Below are positions 50,435 to 59,753 of a stretch of 64,000 bases of DNA, one piece after another. Each line of letters begins with the position of its first letter. Positions within the stretch are counted from its first letter, which is position 1. This DNA is from Piscinibacter sp047600445 (lineage in GTDB: Bacteria > Pseudomonadota > Gammaproteobacteria > Burkholderiales > Burkholderiaceae_C). Below the pieces are notes generated by a model that was given only the letters and a program-made list of their open reading frames with translations, did not search any database and had not been told where the DNA came from. Both the position numbers and the translations under genes were made by a program. The stretch lies in assembly GCF_047600445.1 (NCBI RefSeq), contig NZ_JASGKT010000002.1, forward strand, positions 1 to 64,000. The letters run 5' to 3'.

Positions 50435-51715
50435 TCAGCCGCGCCGCTTCAGCAGCGCGTGCAGCAGGATGGCACCGAAGGTCGCGGTGCCGATGCCGCC
50501 GAGCGCGAAGTCGCCGAAGCGCAGCGTGAAGTCGCCCGTGCCCAGCACCAGCGTCACCGCGGCGACGATCAGGTTGGCGTTGTTCGAGAAGTCGACGCGG
50601 TTGTCGACCCAGATCTTCGCGCCGGCCACCGCGATCAGGCCGAACACCACGATCGACACGCCGCCCATCACCGCCAGCGGGATGGCCTGGATCAGCGCGC
50701 CGAACTTGGGGCTGAAGCCGAGCAGGATGGCGATCGCCGCGGCGACGACGAACATCGCCGTCGAGTAGATCCGGGTGGCCGCCATCACGCCGATGTTCTC
50801 GGCGTAGGTGGTCACGCCGGTGCCGCCGGAGGCGCCCGAGACCATCGTCGCGATGCCGTCGCCGACGAAGGCGCGGCCCATGTAGCGGTCGAGGTCGCGC
50901 CCGGTCATCGCGCTGACCGCCTTGATGTGGCCGAGGTTCTCGGCCACCAGGATGATCGCCACCGGCGCGATCAGCAGCATCGCCTTGCCGTCGAACACCG
51001 GCGCGGCGAACTTCGGCGCGCCGAACCACGCGGCGTTGGCGATGCCCGAGAAGTCGATCGGCTTGCCCAGGCCCAGGCCGTTGGTGAGGATGGCGTAGAC
51101 CACGCTGGCCGCGAGCAGGCCGACCAGGATCAGCAGGCGCTGCGTCATGCCGCCGGTGAACACCGCCACCAGACCGACGCAGACGAAGGTCAGCGCCTGC
51201 ATCCAGGCGTCGAAGCCGGTGGGCGCCATGTTCTTCACCGGGATGCCGGCGAGGTTCAGGCCGATCACCGCCACCACCGCGCCGGTCACCACCGGCGGCA
51301 TCAGCGCCTCGACCCAGCGCGTGCCGATGCCCATCACCACCAGGCCGATCAGCGCGTAGAACGCGCCGCAGGCGATGATGCCGCCCAGCGCCACGCCGAG
51401 GTTGGCGTTCGGCCCCGGGCCGGCGTAGCCGGTGGCGGCGATCACCACGCCGATGAAGGCGAAGCTCGAGCCCAGGTAGCTCGGCACCTGGCCGCCCACC
51501 AGCACGAAGAAGATCAACGTGCCGATGCCGCTCATCAGGATCGCGAGGTTCGGGTCGAACCCCATCAGCAGCGGCGCCAGCACGGTGGCGCCGAACATCG
51601 CGATCACGTGCTGCACGCCCATCGCGGCGGTCTGCGGCCAGGGCAGGCGCTCGTCGGGCGCCACCACGCTGCCGGGCGTGGCGGCGACCTCGCGCCAGTG
51701 CGGAATCAGGCTCAT
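50435..51715 (-). CDS. uraA: Uracil/xanthine permease (nucleobase:cation symporter-2)
   Basis: Membrane protein of 426 residues with about 14 hydrophobic segments, including LGSSFAFIGVVIA, the LVAENLGHIKAVSAMTGRDL region near 280 and GASGGTGVTTYAENIGVMAA near 305-325. The last two carry the proton-coupled binding glutamates of UraA-like carriers. Uracil is the most likely cargo; xanthine/uric acid is possible. The start at 51715 has AGGAG 7 bases upstream. It separates liuR from liuA without obvious functional link. Confidence 0.92.
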   Translation of the reverse strand: MSLIPHWREVAATPGSVVAPDERLPWPQTAAMGVQHVIAMFGATVLAPLLMGFDPNLAILMSGIGTLIFFVLVGGQVPSYLGSSFAFIGVVIAATGYAGPGPNANLGVALGGIIACGAFYALIGLVVMGIGTRWVEALMPPVVTGAVVAVIGLNLAGIPVKNMAPTGFDAWMQALTFVCVGLVAVFTGGMTQRLLILVGLLAASVVYAILTNGLGLGKPIDFSGIANAAWFGAPKFAAPVFDGKAMLLIAPVAIILVAENLGHIKAVSAMTGRDLDRYMGRAFVGDGIATMVSGASGGTGVTTYAENIGVMAATRIYSTAMFVVAAAIAILLGFSPKFGALIQAIPLAVMGGVSIVVFGLIAVAGAKIWVDNRVDFSNNANLIVAAVTLVLGTGDFTLRFGDFALGGIGTATFGAILLHALLKRRG

Positions 51716-51791
51716 CGCTTGTCTCCTCGGGTTCGGGTTTGTCTTGTTGTCCGCCACCGGTGGGTGGCGGCGAAAGTGTAGGGGCTTCCGC

Positions 51792-51819
51792 TATGATTTA
51801 ACGTTTACGTAAACGTCAA
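51792..51819 (+). promoter_or_regulatory. liuA promoter and LiuR-type operator
   Basis: A TATGAT -10 box (51792-51797) is followed by TTTACGTAAACGTCAA (51804-51819), which starts at the expected transcription start. A longer perfect palindrome, ACGTTTACGTAAACGT, spans 51801-51816. The site resembles the palindrome at 49972-49987. The ribosome binding site CCAGGAG lies just downstream. Confidence 0.78.
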
Positions 51820-51837
51820 GCCAGGAGACGAGACACC

Positions 51838-53016
51838 ATGGACCTTCCAGGCCTGAATTTCCAGCTCGGCGACGACATCGATGCGCTGCGCGACGCGGTG
51901 CGCGCTTTCGCCGAGGCCGAGATCGCGCCGCGCGCCGCCGAGATCGACCGCAGCGACCAGTTCCCGATGGAGCTGTGGCGCAGGATGGGCGACCTGGGCG
52001 TGCTCGGCATCACCGTGCCGGAGGAATACGGCGGCGCCGGCATGGGCTACCTCGCGCACATGATCGCGATGGAGGAGATCAGCCGCGCCTCGGCCTCGGT
52101 GGGCCTGTCCTACGGCGCGCACAGCAACCTGTGCGTCAACCAGATCAAGCGCAACGGCAGCGAGGCGCAGAAGAGGAAGTATCTGCCGAAGCTGATCAGC
52201 GGCGAGCACGTCGGCGCGCTGGCGATGAGCGAGCCGGGCGCCGGCTCCGACGTGATCAGCATGAAGCTCAAGGCGCAGGAGAAGGACGGCCACTACCTGC
52301 TCAACGGCAGCAAGATGTGGATCACCAACGGCCCCGACGCCGACACGCTGGTGGTCTACGCCAAGACCGAGCCCGAGCTGGGCGCGCGCGGCGTCACCGC
52401 CTTCCTGATCGAGCGCGGGATGCCCGGCTTCTCGATCGCGCAGAAGCTCGACAAGCTCGGCATGCGCGGCTCGCACACCGGCGAGCTGGTGTTCGACAAC
52501 GTCGAGGTGCCGGCGGCCAACATCCTCGGCACGCTCAACGGCGGCGCCAAGGTGCTGATGTCGGGGCTGGACTACGAGCGCGCGGTGCTCGCCGCCGGGC
52601 CGATCGGCATCATGCAGGCGGTGATGGACAACGTGGTGCCCTACGTGCACGAGCGCAAGCAGTTCGGCCAGAGCATCGGCGAGTTCCAGCTCGTGCAGGG
52701 CAAGCTGGCCGACATGTACACCGTGCTGCAGGCCGGCCGCGCCTTCTGCTACACGATCGGCAAGAACCTCGACATGCTCGGCGCCGAGCACGTGCGCCAG
52801 GTGCGCAAGGACTGCGCCAGCGTGATCCTGTGGTGCGCCGAGAAGGCCACCTGGATGGCCGGCGAGGGCATCCAGCTCTTCGGCGGCAACGGCTACATCA
52901 ACGACTACCCGCTCGGCCGGCTGTGGCGCGACGCCAAGCTGTACGAGATCGGCGCCGGCACCAGCGAGATCCGACGCATGCTGATCGGCCGTGAACTGTT
53001 TGCCGAAACGATGTGA
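51838..53016 (+). CDS. liuA: Isovaleryl-CoA dehydrogenase
   Basis: FAD acyl-CoA dehydrogenase of 392 residues that oxidises isovaleryl-CoA to 3-methylcrotonyl-CoA in leucine degradation. The catalytic glutamate is Glu247 in GLDYERAVLAAGPIG; this internal position is the hallmark of IVD and differs from the C-terminal one of most acyl-CoA dehydrogenases. Other motifs: ALAMSEPGAGSDV, KMWITNGPDAD and the C-terminal YEIGAGTSEIRRMLIG. It is preceded by a LiuR-type operator. The methylcrotonyl-CoA carboxylase and later liu genes are not in the window. Confidence 0.95.
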   Translation: MDLPGLNFQLGDDIDALRDAVRAFAEAEIAPRAAEIDRSDQFPMELWRRMGDLGVLGITVPEEYGGAGMGYLAHMIAMEEISRASASVGLSYGAHSNLCVNQIKRNGSEAQKRKYLPKLISGEHVGALAMSEPGAGSDVISMKLKAQEKDGHYLLNGSKMWITNGPDADTLVVYAKTEPELGARGVTAFLIERGMPGFSIAQKLDKLGMRGSHTGELVFDNVEVPAANILGTLNGGAKVLMSGLDYERAVLAAGPIGIMQAVMDNVVPYVHERKQFGQSIGEFQLVQGKLADMYTVLQAGRAFCYTIGKNLDMLGAEHVRQVRKDCASVILWCAEKATWMAGEGIQLFGGNGYINDYPLGRLWRDAKLYEIGAGTSEIRRMLIGRELFAETM

Positions 53017-53084
53017 GGGTTAACCCTTGATTGCTTCTATGATGCGCTCCCATCCGCGCCACGAGCGCACCACGGAAAACGCTC

Positions 53085-54197
53085 ATGAAGCTCTGGACCT
53101 TCGCGGCGGCCGCATGCCTGGCCGCCGCCGTGCCGGCGGTTGCCGCGCCTCCCATCGTCATCGGCCAGGTGGCGCCTTTCAGCGGCCCGCAGGCCATCAC
53201 CGGCAAGGCGATCCATGCCGGCGCCAAGCTCTACTTCGACGCGGTCAATGCGCGCGGCGGCGTGCGCGGCCGCCCGATTCGGCTGGTGACGCGCGACGAC
53301 GCGCAGAAGCCCGAGGAGAGCGTGCGCCTGACGCGCGAGCTGATCGCCGCCGAGGCGCCGCTGGCGATGATCGGCACGGTGGGCACCACCAACCTCGACG
53401 CGCTGGCCAAGGACGGCGTGCTCGTGCAGCAGCGCGTCTCGATGATCGGCGCGGTGTCGGGCGCGGCCTCGGTGGCGCAGGCGCAGGGCATGCACATCGT
53501 CAAGGCGAGCTACCACGACGAGGTGGGGCGCCTGTTCAGCCAGCTCGCCGGCGTGGGCGTCAGGCGCGTCGGCCTGGTCTACCAGGACGACGGCCTGGGC
53601 CGCGACGTGCTGACCGGCGCGGAAGCGGCGGCGCGCAAGCACGGCATCGAGCTGGCCGTGCGCAGCGGCTACCCGCGCAACACCGTGGCGGTGGAGAAGG
53701 CGGTGGCCGACATGGTGGCCGCCCGGGTGCAGGTGGTGTTCCTCGGCGCCACCACCGCGGCGGGCATCGAGTTCGTCAAGCAGTACGCCGGCGCCGGCGG
53801 GCTGGGCACGCTGTACGGCATGTCCATCATCGACACCGACGCGCTGTACAAGGCGCTCGGCCCGGAGCGCTCGCGCGGTTATGCCTTCTCGGTGGTGCTG
53901 CCGCTGGCGCAGCAGACCAACCGCGCGGTGGTGCGCGAGTACCTGCAACTGCGCGAGGCCTCCAGGGACGCCAACCTCTCGGCGCGCTCGATCGAGGGCT
54001 TCATCGCCGCCAAGGCGCTGGTCAAGGTGCTGGAAGGCACGGCCAACCTGACGCCGGCCGGCGTGACCGCGGCGCTCGCCGCGGCGCGCTCGATCGACGT
54101 GGGCGGCTACCTGCTCGACTTCAGCGCCGCCGACCGGCCCGGCTCGCGCTACGTCGACTTCGCGATGTTCGGCGAGGGCGGGCGCATCCTGCAGTGA
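53085..54197 (+). CDS. Branched-chain-type ABC substrate-binding protein
   Basis: Periplasmic binding protein of 370 residues with a cleavable signal (cleavage after about residue 20, AVA-AP). The type I periplasmic-binding fold shows IGQVAPFSGPQAITGKAIHA, NARGGVRGRPIRLVTRDDAQ and VFLGATTAAGIEFVKQYAG. No permease or ATPase genes are next to it, so it may serve a LivHMGF system elsewhere or act as a sensor. Its place just after liuA suggests a leucine- or isovalerate-related ligand, which is inference. Confidence 0.88.
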   Translation: MKLWTFAAAACLAAAVPAVAAPPIVIGQVAPFSGPQAITGKAIHAGAKLYFDAVNARGGVRGRPIRLVTRDDAQKPEESVRLTRELIAAEAPLAMIGTVGTTNLDALAKDGVLVQQRVSMIGAVSGAASVAQAQGMHIVKASYHDEVGRLFSQLAGVGVRRVGLVYQDDGLGRDVLTGAEAAARKHGIELAVRSGYPRNTVAVEKAVADMVAARVQVVFLGATTAAGIEFVKQYAGAGGLGTLYGMSIIDTDALYKALGPERSRGYAFSVVLPLAQQTNRAVVREYLQLREASRDANLSARSIEGFIAAKALVKVLEGTANLTPAGVTAALAAARSIDVGGYLLDFSAADRPGSRYVDFAMFGEGGRILQ

Positions 54198-54231
54198 ATG
54201 CGGGCGCGGCCAGCCTGCGTAAACTGGCCGC

Positions 54232-54915
54232 ATGAACGATTCTCTGGAAGATCTGTTCGAGGGCAACCGCCGCTGGGCCGCCGAGACCGAGCGCCGCAGC
54301 CCGGGTTTCTTCACCCGGCTGCTGGCGCAGCAGGCGCCGCAGTACCTGTGGATCGGCTGCGCCGACAGCCGCGTGCCGGCCAACGAGATCCTCGGCCTGC
54401 TGCCGGGCGACGTGTTCGTGCACCGCAACGTGGCCAACGTGGTGGTGCACTCCGACCTCAACGCGCTGTCGGTGATCCAGTTCGCCATCGACATGCTGAA
54501 GGTCCGGCACATCATGGTGGTCGGCCACTACGGCTGCGGCGGCGTGCTGGCGGCGCTGCAGAACCGCCGCATCGGCCTGGCCGACAACTGGATACGCCAC
54601 GTGCACGACGTGCGCCACAAGCACCGCACCTGGCTCGACGGCATCGACGACGAGACGCTGGCGCACAAGGCGCTGTGCGAGCTGAACGTGCTCGAGCAGT
54701 CGCTCAACGTGTGCGAATCCACCGTGGTGCAGGACGCCTGGGCGCGCGGCCAGTCGGTGGTGGTGCACGGCTGGGTGTACGGGCTGCACAACGGCCTGAT
54801 CGACGACCTGAAGATGACCGCCAGCCAGGGGGCCGACGTGGCCGCCGCCTACGGCCTGGCGCTGGGCGCGATCAAGACGCGCTACGACGCGCTGCGCAAG
54901 AACGGCAAACCCTGA
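54232..54915 (+). CDS. can: Beta-class carbonic anhydrase
   Basis: Zinc enzyme of 227 residues that interconverts CO2 and bicarbonate. Zinc ligands are Cys43 (CADSR), His99 and Cys102 (GHYGCGG), with the Asp45-Arg47 pair that gates the active site. Bicarbonate is used by biotin carboxylases such as methylcrotonyl-CoA carboxylase, so its presence in a leucine-degradation neighbourhood makes sense. It is followed by aceK after 13 bases, an arrangement I recall from other Burkholderiales. Confidence 0.95.
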   Translation: MNDSLEDLFEGNRRWAAETERRSPGFFTRLLAQQAPQYLWIGCADSRVPANEILGLLPGDVFVHRNVANVVVHSDLNALSVIQFAIDMLKVRHIMVVGHYGCGGVLAALQNRRIGLADNWIRHVHDVRHKHRTWLDGIDDETLAHKALCELNVLEQSLNVCESTVVQDAWARGQSVVVHGWVYGLHNGLIDDLKMTASQGADVAAAYGLALGAIKTRYDALRKNGKP

Positions 54916-54928
54916 ACGGCCCCCCGCG

Positions 54929-56713
54929 ATGCTCCCGACCCGCCTCACCGATTCGCGCAGCTTCGACATCGCCCAGGCGCTGCTCGAAGGCTTCAACCGC
55001 CACTACCGGCTGTTCCGCGAGACCAGCGCGCTGGCCAAGCGCCGCTTCGAGCAGGCCGACTGGCATGCCCAGCAGCGCGCGCAGCGCGAGCGCATCGAGT
55101 TCTACGACAAGCGCGTCGAGGAGGCCGCCGAGCGATTGCAGACCGAGTTCCAGGCCGGCAGCCTGGAGATGGACGTGTGGCAGCAGGTCAAGCTGCACTA
55201 CATCGGGCTGCTGATCGACCACCACCAGCCCGAGCTGGCCGAGACCTTCTTCAATTCGGTGACGACCAAGATCCTGCACCGCAGCTACTTCAACAACGAC
55301 TTCATCTTCGTGCGCCCGGCGGTCAGCACGGAATACATCGAGAACGACGAGCCGGCCTCGCTGCCGACCTACCGCGCCTACTACCCGACCAAGGACACGC
55401 TGCGCGACACGCTGCTGCGCGTGATCGACAACTTCCAGCTCCAGCGCGAGTTCGAGGACCTGGGCCGCGACGTCGACCACGTGCTGGCCGCCGTGCTGGC
55501 GCGGCTGGGCGAGTTCCGCATGCGCGCCAATTTCCAGTTGCAGGTGCTGTCCTCGCTTTTCTACCGCAACAAGGGCGCCTACGCGGTCGGCAAGATCATC
55601 AACGGCTTCAACGAGATGCCGTTCGCGCTGCCGATCCTGTACACGCCGCGCGGCCAGCTCGCGATCGACGCGGCGCTGTTCGGCGAGGACGACCTGCTGA
55701 TGCTGTTCAGCTTCGCGCGCGCCTACTTCATGGTCGACATGGAGGTGCCCTCGGCCTGCGTGCAGTTCCTGCGCTCGATGATGCCGCGCAAGCCCAAGAG
55801 CGAGCTGTACAACGCGATCGGCCTGCAGAAGCAGGGCAAGAACCTCTTCTACCGCGACTTCCTCTACCACCTGAAGCACAGCAGCGACCGCTTTCGCATC
55901 GCGCCGGGCATCAAGGGCATGGTGATGCTGGTGTTCGACCTGCCGAGCTATCCCTACGTCTTCAAGGTCATCAAGGACTTCTACCCGGCGCCCAAGGAGA
56001 CCTCGCGCGAGCTGATCCAGAGCAAGTACCGGCTGGTGAAGACGCACGACCGCGTCGGGCGCATGGCCGACACGCTGGAGTACAGCAACGTCGCCTTCCC
56101 GCGCGCGCGCTTCGAGCCCGCGCTGGTCGCCGAGCTGAAGCACTTTTGCCCCAGCCTGATCGAGGAGGACGGCGACACGCTGGTGATCCGCCACCTCTAC
56201 ATCGAGCGGCGCATGATCCCGCTGAACATCTACCTCCAGGAAGCCAACGCGCACCAGCTCGAGCACGCCGTGGTGGAGTACGGCAACGCGATCAAGGACC
56301 TGGTGCGCGCCAACATCTTCCCCGGCGACATGCTGTGGAAGAACTTCGGCGTCACGCGCCACGGCAAGGTGGTGTTCTACGACTACGACGAGATCGAGTA
56401 CCTCACCGACTGCAACTTCCGCCGCGTGCCCACGCCGCGCACCGAGGAGGAGGAGATGTCGGGCGAGGTCTGGTACCACGTCGGGCCGCGCGACGTGTTC
56501 CCCGAGACCTTCGGCCCCTTCCTGCTCGGCGACACGCGCGTGCGCGAGGTGTTCATGAAGCACCACGCCGACCTGCTCGACGTGGCCTTCTGGCAGGGCC
56601 ACAAGGAGCGCATCGGCGCCGGGCACGTGCACGACGTGTTCCCCTACGATCAGGACAAGCGCTTCCGCCGCCACCGCCGCAGCGAGGCGGAAGCCGCCGC
56701 TGCCGGCATCTGA
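54929..56713 (+). CDS. aceK: Isocitrate dehydrogenase kinase/phosphatase
   Basis: Bifunctional enzyme of 594 residues that phosphorylates and dephosphorylates isocitrate dehydrogenase, sending carbon to the glyoxylate shunt or TCA cycle. The ATP-binding loop APGIKGMVM is near 327, a lysine follows in FKVIKDFYP, and the acidic catalytic region includes NFGVTRHGKVVFYDYDEIEY near 475. The N-terminal regulatory half has ILHRSYFNNDFIFVRPAVST. Length agrees with E. coli AceK (578). No aceA/aceB is adjacent. Confidence 0.97.
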   Translation: MLPTRLTDSRSFDIAQALLEGFNRHYRLFRETSALAKRRFEQADWHAQQRAQRERIEFYDKRVEEAAERLQTEFQAGSLEMDVWQQVKLHYIGLLIDHHQPELAETFFNSVTTKILHRSYFNNDFIFVRPAVSTEYIENDEPASLPTYRAYYPTKDTLRDTLLRVIDNFQLQREFEDLGRDVDHVLAAVLARLGEFRMRANFQLQVLSSLFYRNKGAYAVGKIINGFNEMPFALPILYTPRGQLAIDAALFGEDDLLMLFSFARAYFMVDMEVPSACVQFLRSMMPRKPKSELYNAIGLQKQGKNLFYRDFLYHLKHSSDRFRIAPGIKGMVMLVFDLPSYPYVFKVIKDFYPAPKETSRELIQSKYRLVKTHDRVGRMADTLEYSNVAFPRARFEPALVAELKHFCPSLIEEDGDTLVIRHLYIERRMIPLNIYLQEANAHQLEHAVVEYGNAIKDLVRANIFPGDMLWKNFGVTRHGKVVFYDYDEIEYLTDCNFRRVPTPRTEEEEMSGEVWYHVGPRDVFPETFGPFLLGDTRVREVFMKHHADLLDVAFWQGHKERIGAGHVHDVFPYDQDKRFRRHRRSEAEAAAAGI

Positions 56714-56764
56714 AGAAGCCGACATCCGAACCCGACACCCCCGCGACATCCACAGGAGCAAGCC

Positions 56765-57943
56765 ATGTCCGACCCCATCGTCATCGTCTCCGCCGCCCGC
56801 ACGCCGATCGGCGGCCTGCTGGGCGACTTCGCCAGCCTCGCCGCCTGGGAGCTGGGCGCGGTGGCGATCAAGGCCGCGGTCGAGCGCGCCGGCGTGCCGG
56901 GCGACGCCGTCGACGAGGTGCTGTTCGGCAACTGCCTGATGGCCGGCCAGGGCCAGGCGCCGGCGCGCCAGGCGATGCGCCGCGCCGGCCTGCCCGACTC
57001 GACCGGCGCCGTGACGATGTCCAAGATGTGCGGCTCGGGCATGCGCGCGATGATGTTCGCGCACGACATGCTGGCCGCCGGCAGCGCCAGCGTGATGGTC
57101 GCCGGCGGCATGGAGAGCATGACCAACGCGCCGCACCTGATGTTCGCGCGCAAGGGCATCAAGTACGGCGCGTCGGCCGTGTACGACCACATGGCGCTCG
57201 ACGGCCTGGAAGACGCCTACGAGCGCGGCAAGGCGATGGGCGTGTTCGCCGAACAGTGCGTCGGCAAGTACGGCTTCACGCGCGAGGCGATGGACCGCTT
57301 CGCCATCCAGTCCACCGAGCGCAGCAAGAAGGCCAATGAAGACGGCAGCTTCGCGTGGGAGATCGCGCCGGTCACGCTGCCCGGCAAGGGCGGCGACACC
57401 GTGGTCAGGTTCGACGAGCAGCCCTTCAAGGCCAAGCTCGACAAGATCCCCGGCCTGAAGCCGGCGTTCAAGAAAGACGGCGCGATCACCGCCGCGACCT
57501 CGTCGAGCATCTCCGACGGCGCCGCGGCGCTGGTGCTGATGCGCGAGTCGACCGCGAAGCGCCTGGGCGCGACGCCGGTCGCGCGCATCGTCTCGCACGC
57601 CGTGCACGCGCAGGCGCCGGAGTGGTTCACCACCGCGCCGGTGGGCGCGATCGACAAGGCCTTGAAGAAGGCCGGCTGGACCGCCAAGGACGTCGATCTC
57701 TGGGAAGTCAACGAAGCCTTCGCCGCGGTGACCATGGCGGCGATGGCCGAGTTCGAGCTGCCGCACGAGATCGTCAACGTGCACGGCGGCGCCTGCGCGC
57801 TCGGCCACCCGATCGGCGCCTCCGGCGCGCGCATCGTCGTCACGCTGCTGGGCGCGCTGCGCACGCTGGGCAGGAAGAAGGGCATGGCGGCGCTGTGCAT
57901 CGGCGGCGGCGAGGCGACCGCGCTGGCGGTCGAGCTGCTGTGA
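56765..57943 (+). CDS. Acetyl-CoA C-acetyltransferase
   Basis: Thiolase of 392 residues. The nucleophile is Cys89 in SKMCGSGMRA, the histidine is in GGACALGHPIGASGARI near 345, and the final cysteine is in ALCIGGGEATA near 378. The HGGACALG form (with an extra Cys) is typical of acetoacetyl-CoA thiolases that degrade ketone-body-type products of leucine breakdown. It is a different subfamily from the bktB at 31 kb. The gene is followed by an SDR gene with an overlapping GTGA. Confidence 0.93.
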   Translation: MSDPIVIVSAARTPIGGLLGDFASLAAWELGAVAIKAAVERAGVPGDAVDEVLFGNCLMAGQGQAPARQAMRRAGLPDSTGAVTMSKMCGSGMRAMMFAHDMLAAGSASVMVAGGMESMTNAPHLMFARKGIKYGASAVYDHMALDGLEDAYERGKAMGVFAEQCVGKYGFTREAMDRFAIQSTERSKKANEDGSFAWEIAPVTLPGKGGDTVVRFDEQPFKAKLDKIPGLKPAFKKDGAITAATSSSISDGAAALVLMRESTAKRLGATPVARIVSHAVHAQAPEWFTTAPVGAIDKALKKAGWTAKDVDLWEVNEAFAAVTMAAMAEFELPHEIVNVHGGACALGHPIGASGARIVVTLLGALRTLGRKKGMAALCIGGGEATALAVELL

Positions 57944-58605
57944 GCCATGCATTGATCATCGGCGCCTCGCGCGGCATCGGCGCCGAGTTCGTGCGCCAGT
58001 ACCGCGCCGACGGCTGGCAGGTGACGGCCACCGCGCGCGGCGACGACGCGCTGGCCGCGCTGCGCGCGCAGGGCGCCACGGCGATCGCGCTCGACGTGAC
58101 CAGCGCCGAGAGCGTCTCGCGCCTGGCCTGGCAGCTCGACGGCGCGGCCTTCGACGTGATCGTCAACGTGGCCGGCGTGCTGCAGCGCCAGAGCGGGCTG
58201 GAGCCGCCCACCGACGCCGACTTCGACCACACCATGCACGCCAACGTGCTGGCGCCGATGCGCGTGCTGCCGCCGCTGGCCGAGGTGCTGGCGCCGGGCG
58301 CGAGGCTGGCGCTGATCTCGTCGAAGATGGGTTCGATGGGCGCGCGCAACGCGACGAGCTGCTGGCTCTACCGCGCCTCCAAGGCGGCGGCCAACTCGGT
58401 GCTGAAGGACATCGCCATCGAGTGGGCCGGCAAGGCGGTCTGCGTCGCCTTCCACCCCGGCTGGGTGCGCACCGACATGGGCGGCGCGAATGCCGACATC
58501 AGCGCCGAGCAGAGCGTGGCCGGCATGCGCCGCGTGATCGCCGGCCTCGCGGCGCAGGACAACGGCTGCTTCCTGAACTACGACGGCAGCCCCATCCCGT
58601 GGTGA
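57940..58605 (+). CDS. Short-chain dehydrogenase/reductase
   Basis: SDR enzyme of 221 residues. The NAD(P)-binding GASRGIGAEF is near residue 8, NVAGVLQ near 77, and the catalytic Tyr/Lys in WLYRASKAAANS near 145, with a serine before (ISSKMGSMGA). The start is GTG 57940, overlapping the thiolase stop by 4 bases (GTGA). The substrate is unknown; it may reduce an aldehyde or 3-oxoacyl intermediate. Confidence 0.9.
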   Translation: MSHALIIGASRGIGAEFVRQYRADGWQVTATARGDDALAALRAQGATAIALDVTSAESVSRLAWQLDGAAFDVIVNVAGVLQRQSGLEPPTDADFDHTMHANVLAPMRVLPPLAEVLAPGARLALISSKMGSMGARNATSCWLYRASKAAANSVLKDIAIEWAGKAVCVAFHPGWVRTDMGGANADISAEQSVAGMRRVIAGLAAQDNGCFLNYDGSPIPW

Positions 58606-58615
58606 GGACACACCG

Positions 58616-59746
58616 ATGCTGTTGAGCGACGAGCACCGCGCGGTGCAGGAGGCGGTGCGCGCCTTCGTGCAGGAACAGATCGCGCCGCACGCGGCGCGCT
58701 GGGACAAGGAGCACCACTTCCCCGCCGCCGCGCTGAAGGGCCTGGCGGCGCTGGGCTGCTACGGCGTCGCGGTGCCGCCCGAACACGGCGGCGCCGGGCT
58801 GGACTACCTGGCGCTGGCGCTGATCCTCGAGGAGATCGCCGCCGGCGACGGCGGCACCTCCACCGTGGTCAGCGTCAACAACTGCCCGGTGTGCTCCATC
58901 CTGACGGCCTGGGGCAGCGAGGCGCAGAAGGCGCAGTGGCTCGCGCCGCTGGCGCGCGGCGAGATGCTCGGCGCCTTCTGCCTGACCGAGCCGCACGTCG
59001 GCTCGCAGGCCGATGGCCTGAAGACCACGGCGACGAAAGACGGCGACCACTACCTGCTCAACGGCGTCAAGCAGTTCATCACCAGCGGCCAAAACGGCGA
59101 TGTGGCGATCGTGATGGCCGTCACCGACAAGAGCGCAGGCAAGAGAGGCATCAGCGCCTTCCTGGTGCCCACCGGCGCGCCCGGCTACCTCGTCGCGCGG
59201 CTCGAGGACAAGATGGGCCAGCACAGCAGCGACACCGCGCAGATCGTGTTCGAGAACTGCCGCGTGCCGGCCGCGAACCGGATCGGCGACGAAGGCCAGG
59301 GCCTGAAGATCGCGCTGTCGGGCCTGGAAGGCGGGCGCATCGGCATCGCCGCGCAGAGCGTGGGCATGGCGCGCGCGGCCTTCGAGGCGGCGCTGGCGTA
59401 CTCGAAGGAGCGCGTCGCCTTCGGCCGGCCGATCTTCGAGCACCAGGCGGTGCAGTTCCGCCTCGCCGAGATGGCCACGCAGATCGAGGCGGCGCGCCAG
59501 TTGATCCACCACGCCGCGAGCCTGAAGGACGCCGGCCGGCCCTGCCTGACCGAAGCCGCGATGGCCAAGCTCAACGCCAGCGAGATGGCCGAGCGCGTGT
59601 GCAGCGCGGCGATCCAGACGCTGGGCGGCTACGGCTACGTCAGCGACTTCCCGCTCGAGCGCATCTACCGCGACGTGCGCGTCTGCCAGATCTACGAAGG
59701 CACCTCCGACGTGCAGAAGATCCTGATCGGCAGGGCGCTCGGGTGA
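58616..59746 (+). CDS. Acyl-CoA dehydrogenase (short/branched-chain type)
   Basis: FAD flavoenzyme of 376 residues. Segments AFCLTEPHVGSQADGLKTTA and GVKQFITSGQNGDVAIVMAV hold the flavin contacts. The catalytic glutamate is the C-terminal one in YEGTSDVQKILIGRALG, as in short-chain and isobutyryl/2-methylbutyryl dehydrogenases. It is therefore complementary to the isovaleryl-CoA dehydrogenase upstream. It starts 10 bases after the SDR gene. Confidence 0.93.
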   Translation: MLLSDEHRAVQEAVRAFVQEQIAPHAARWDKEHHFPAAALKGLAALGCYGVAVPPEHGGAGLDYLALALILEEIAAGDGGTSTVVSVNNCPVCSILTAWGSEAQKAQWLAPLARGEMLGAFCLTEPHVGSQADGLKTTATKDGDHYLLNGVKQFITSGQNGDVAIVMAVTDKSAGKRGISAFLVPTGAPGYLVARLEDKMGQHSSDTAQIVFENCRVPAANRIGDEGQGLKIALSGLEGGRIGIAAQSVGMARAAFEAALAYSKERVAFGRPIFEHQAVQFRLAEMATQIEAARQLIHHAASLKDAGRPCLTEAAMAKLNASEMAERVCSAAIQTLGGYGYVSDFPLERIYRDVRVCQIYEGTSDVQKILIGRALG

Positions 59747-59753
59747 GGCCGGC

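Noticed and set aside
54872..57952. Antisense open frame of about 1,000 codons across aceK and the thiolase gene
   Set aside because: Same GC artefact; the real genes have family motifs along their entire length.
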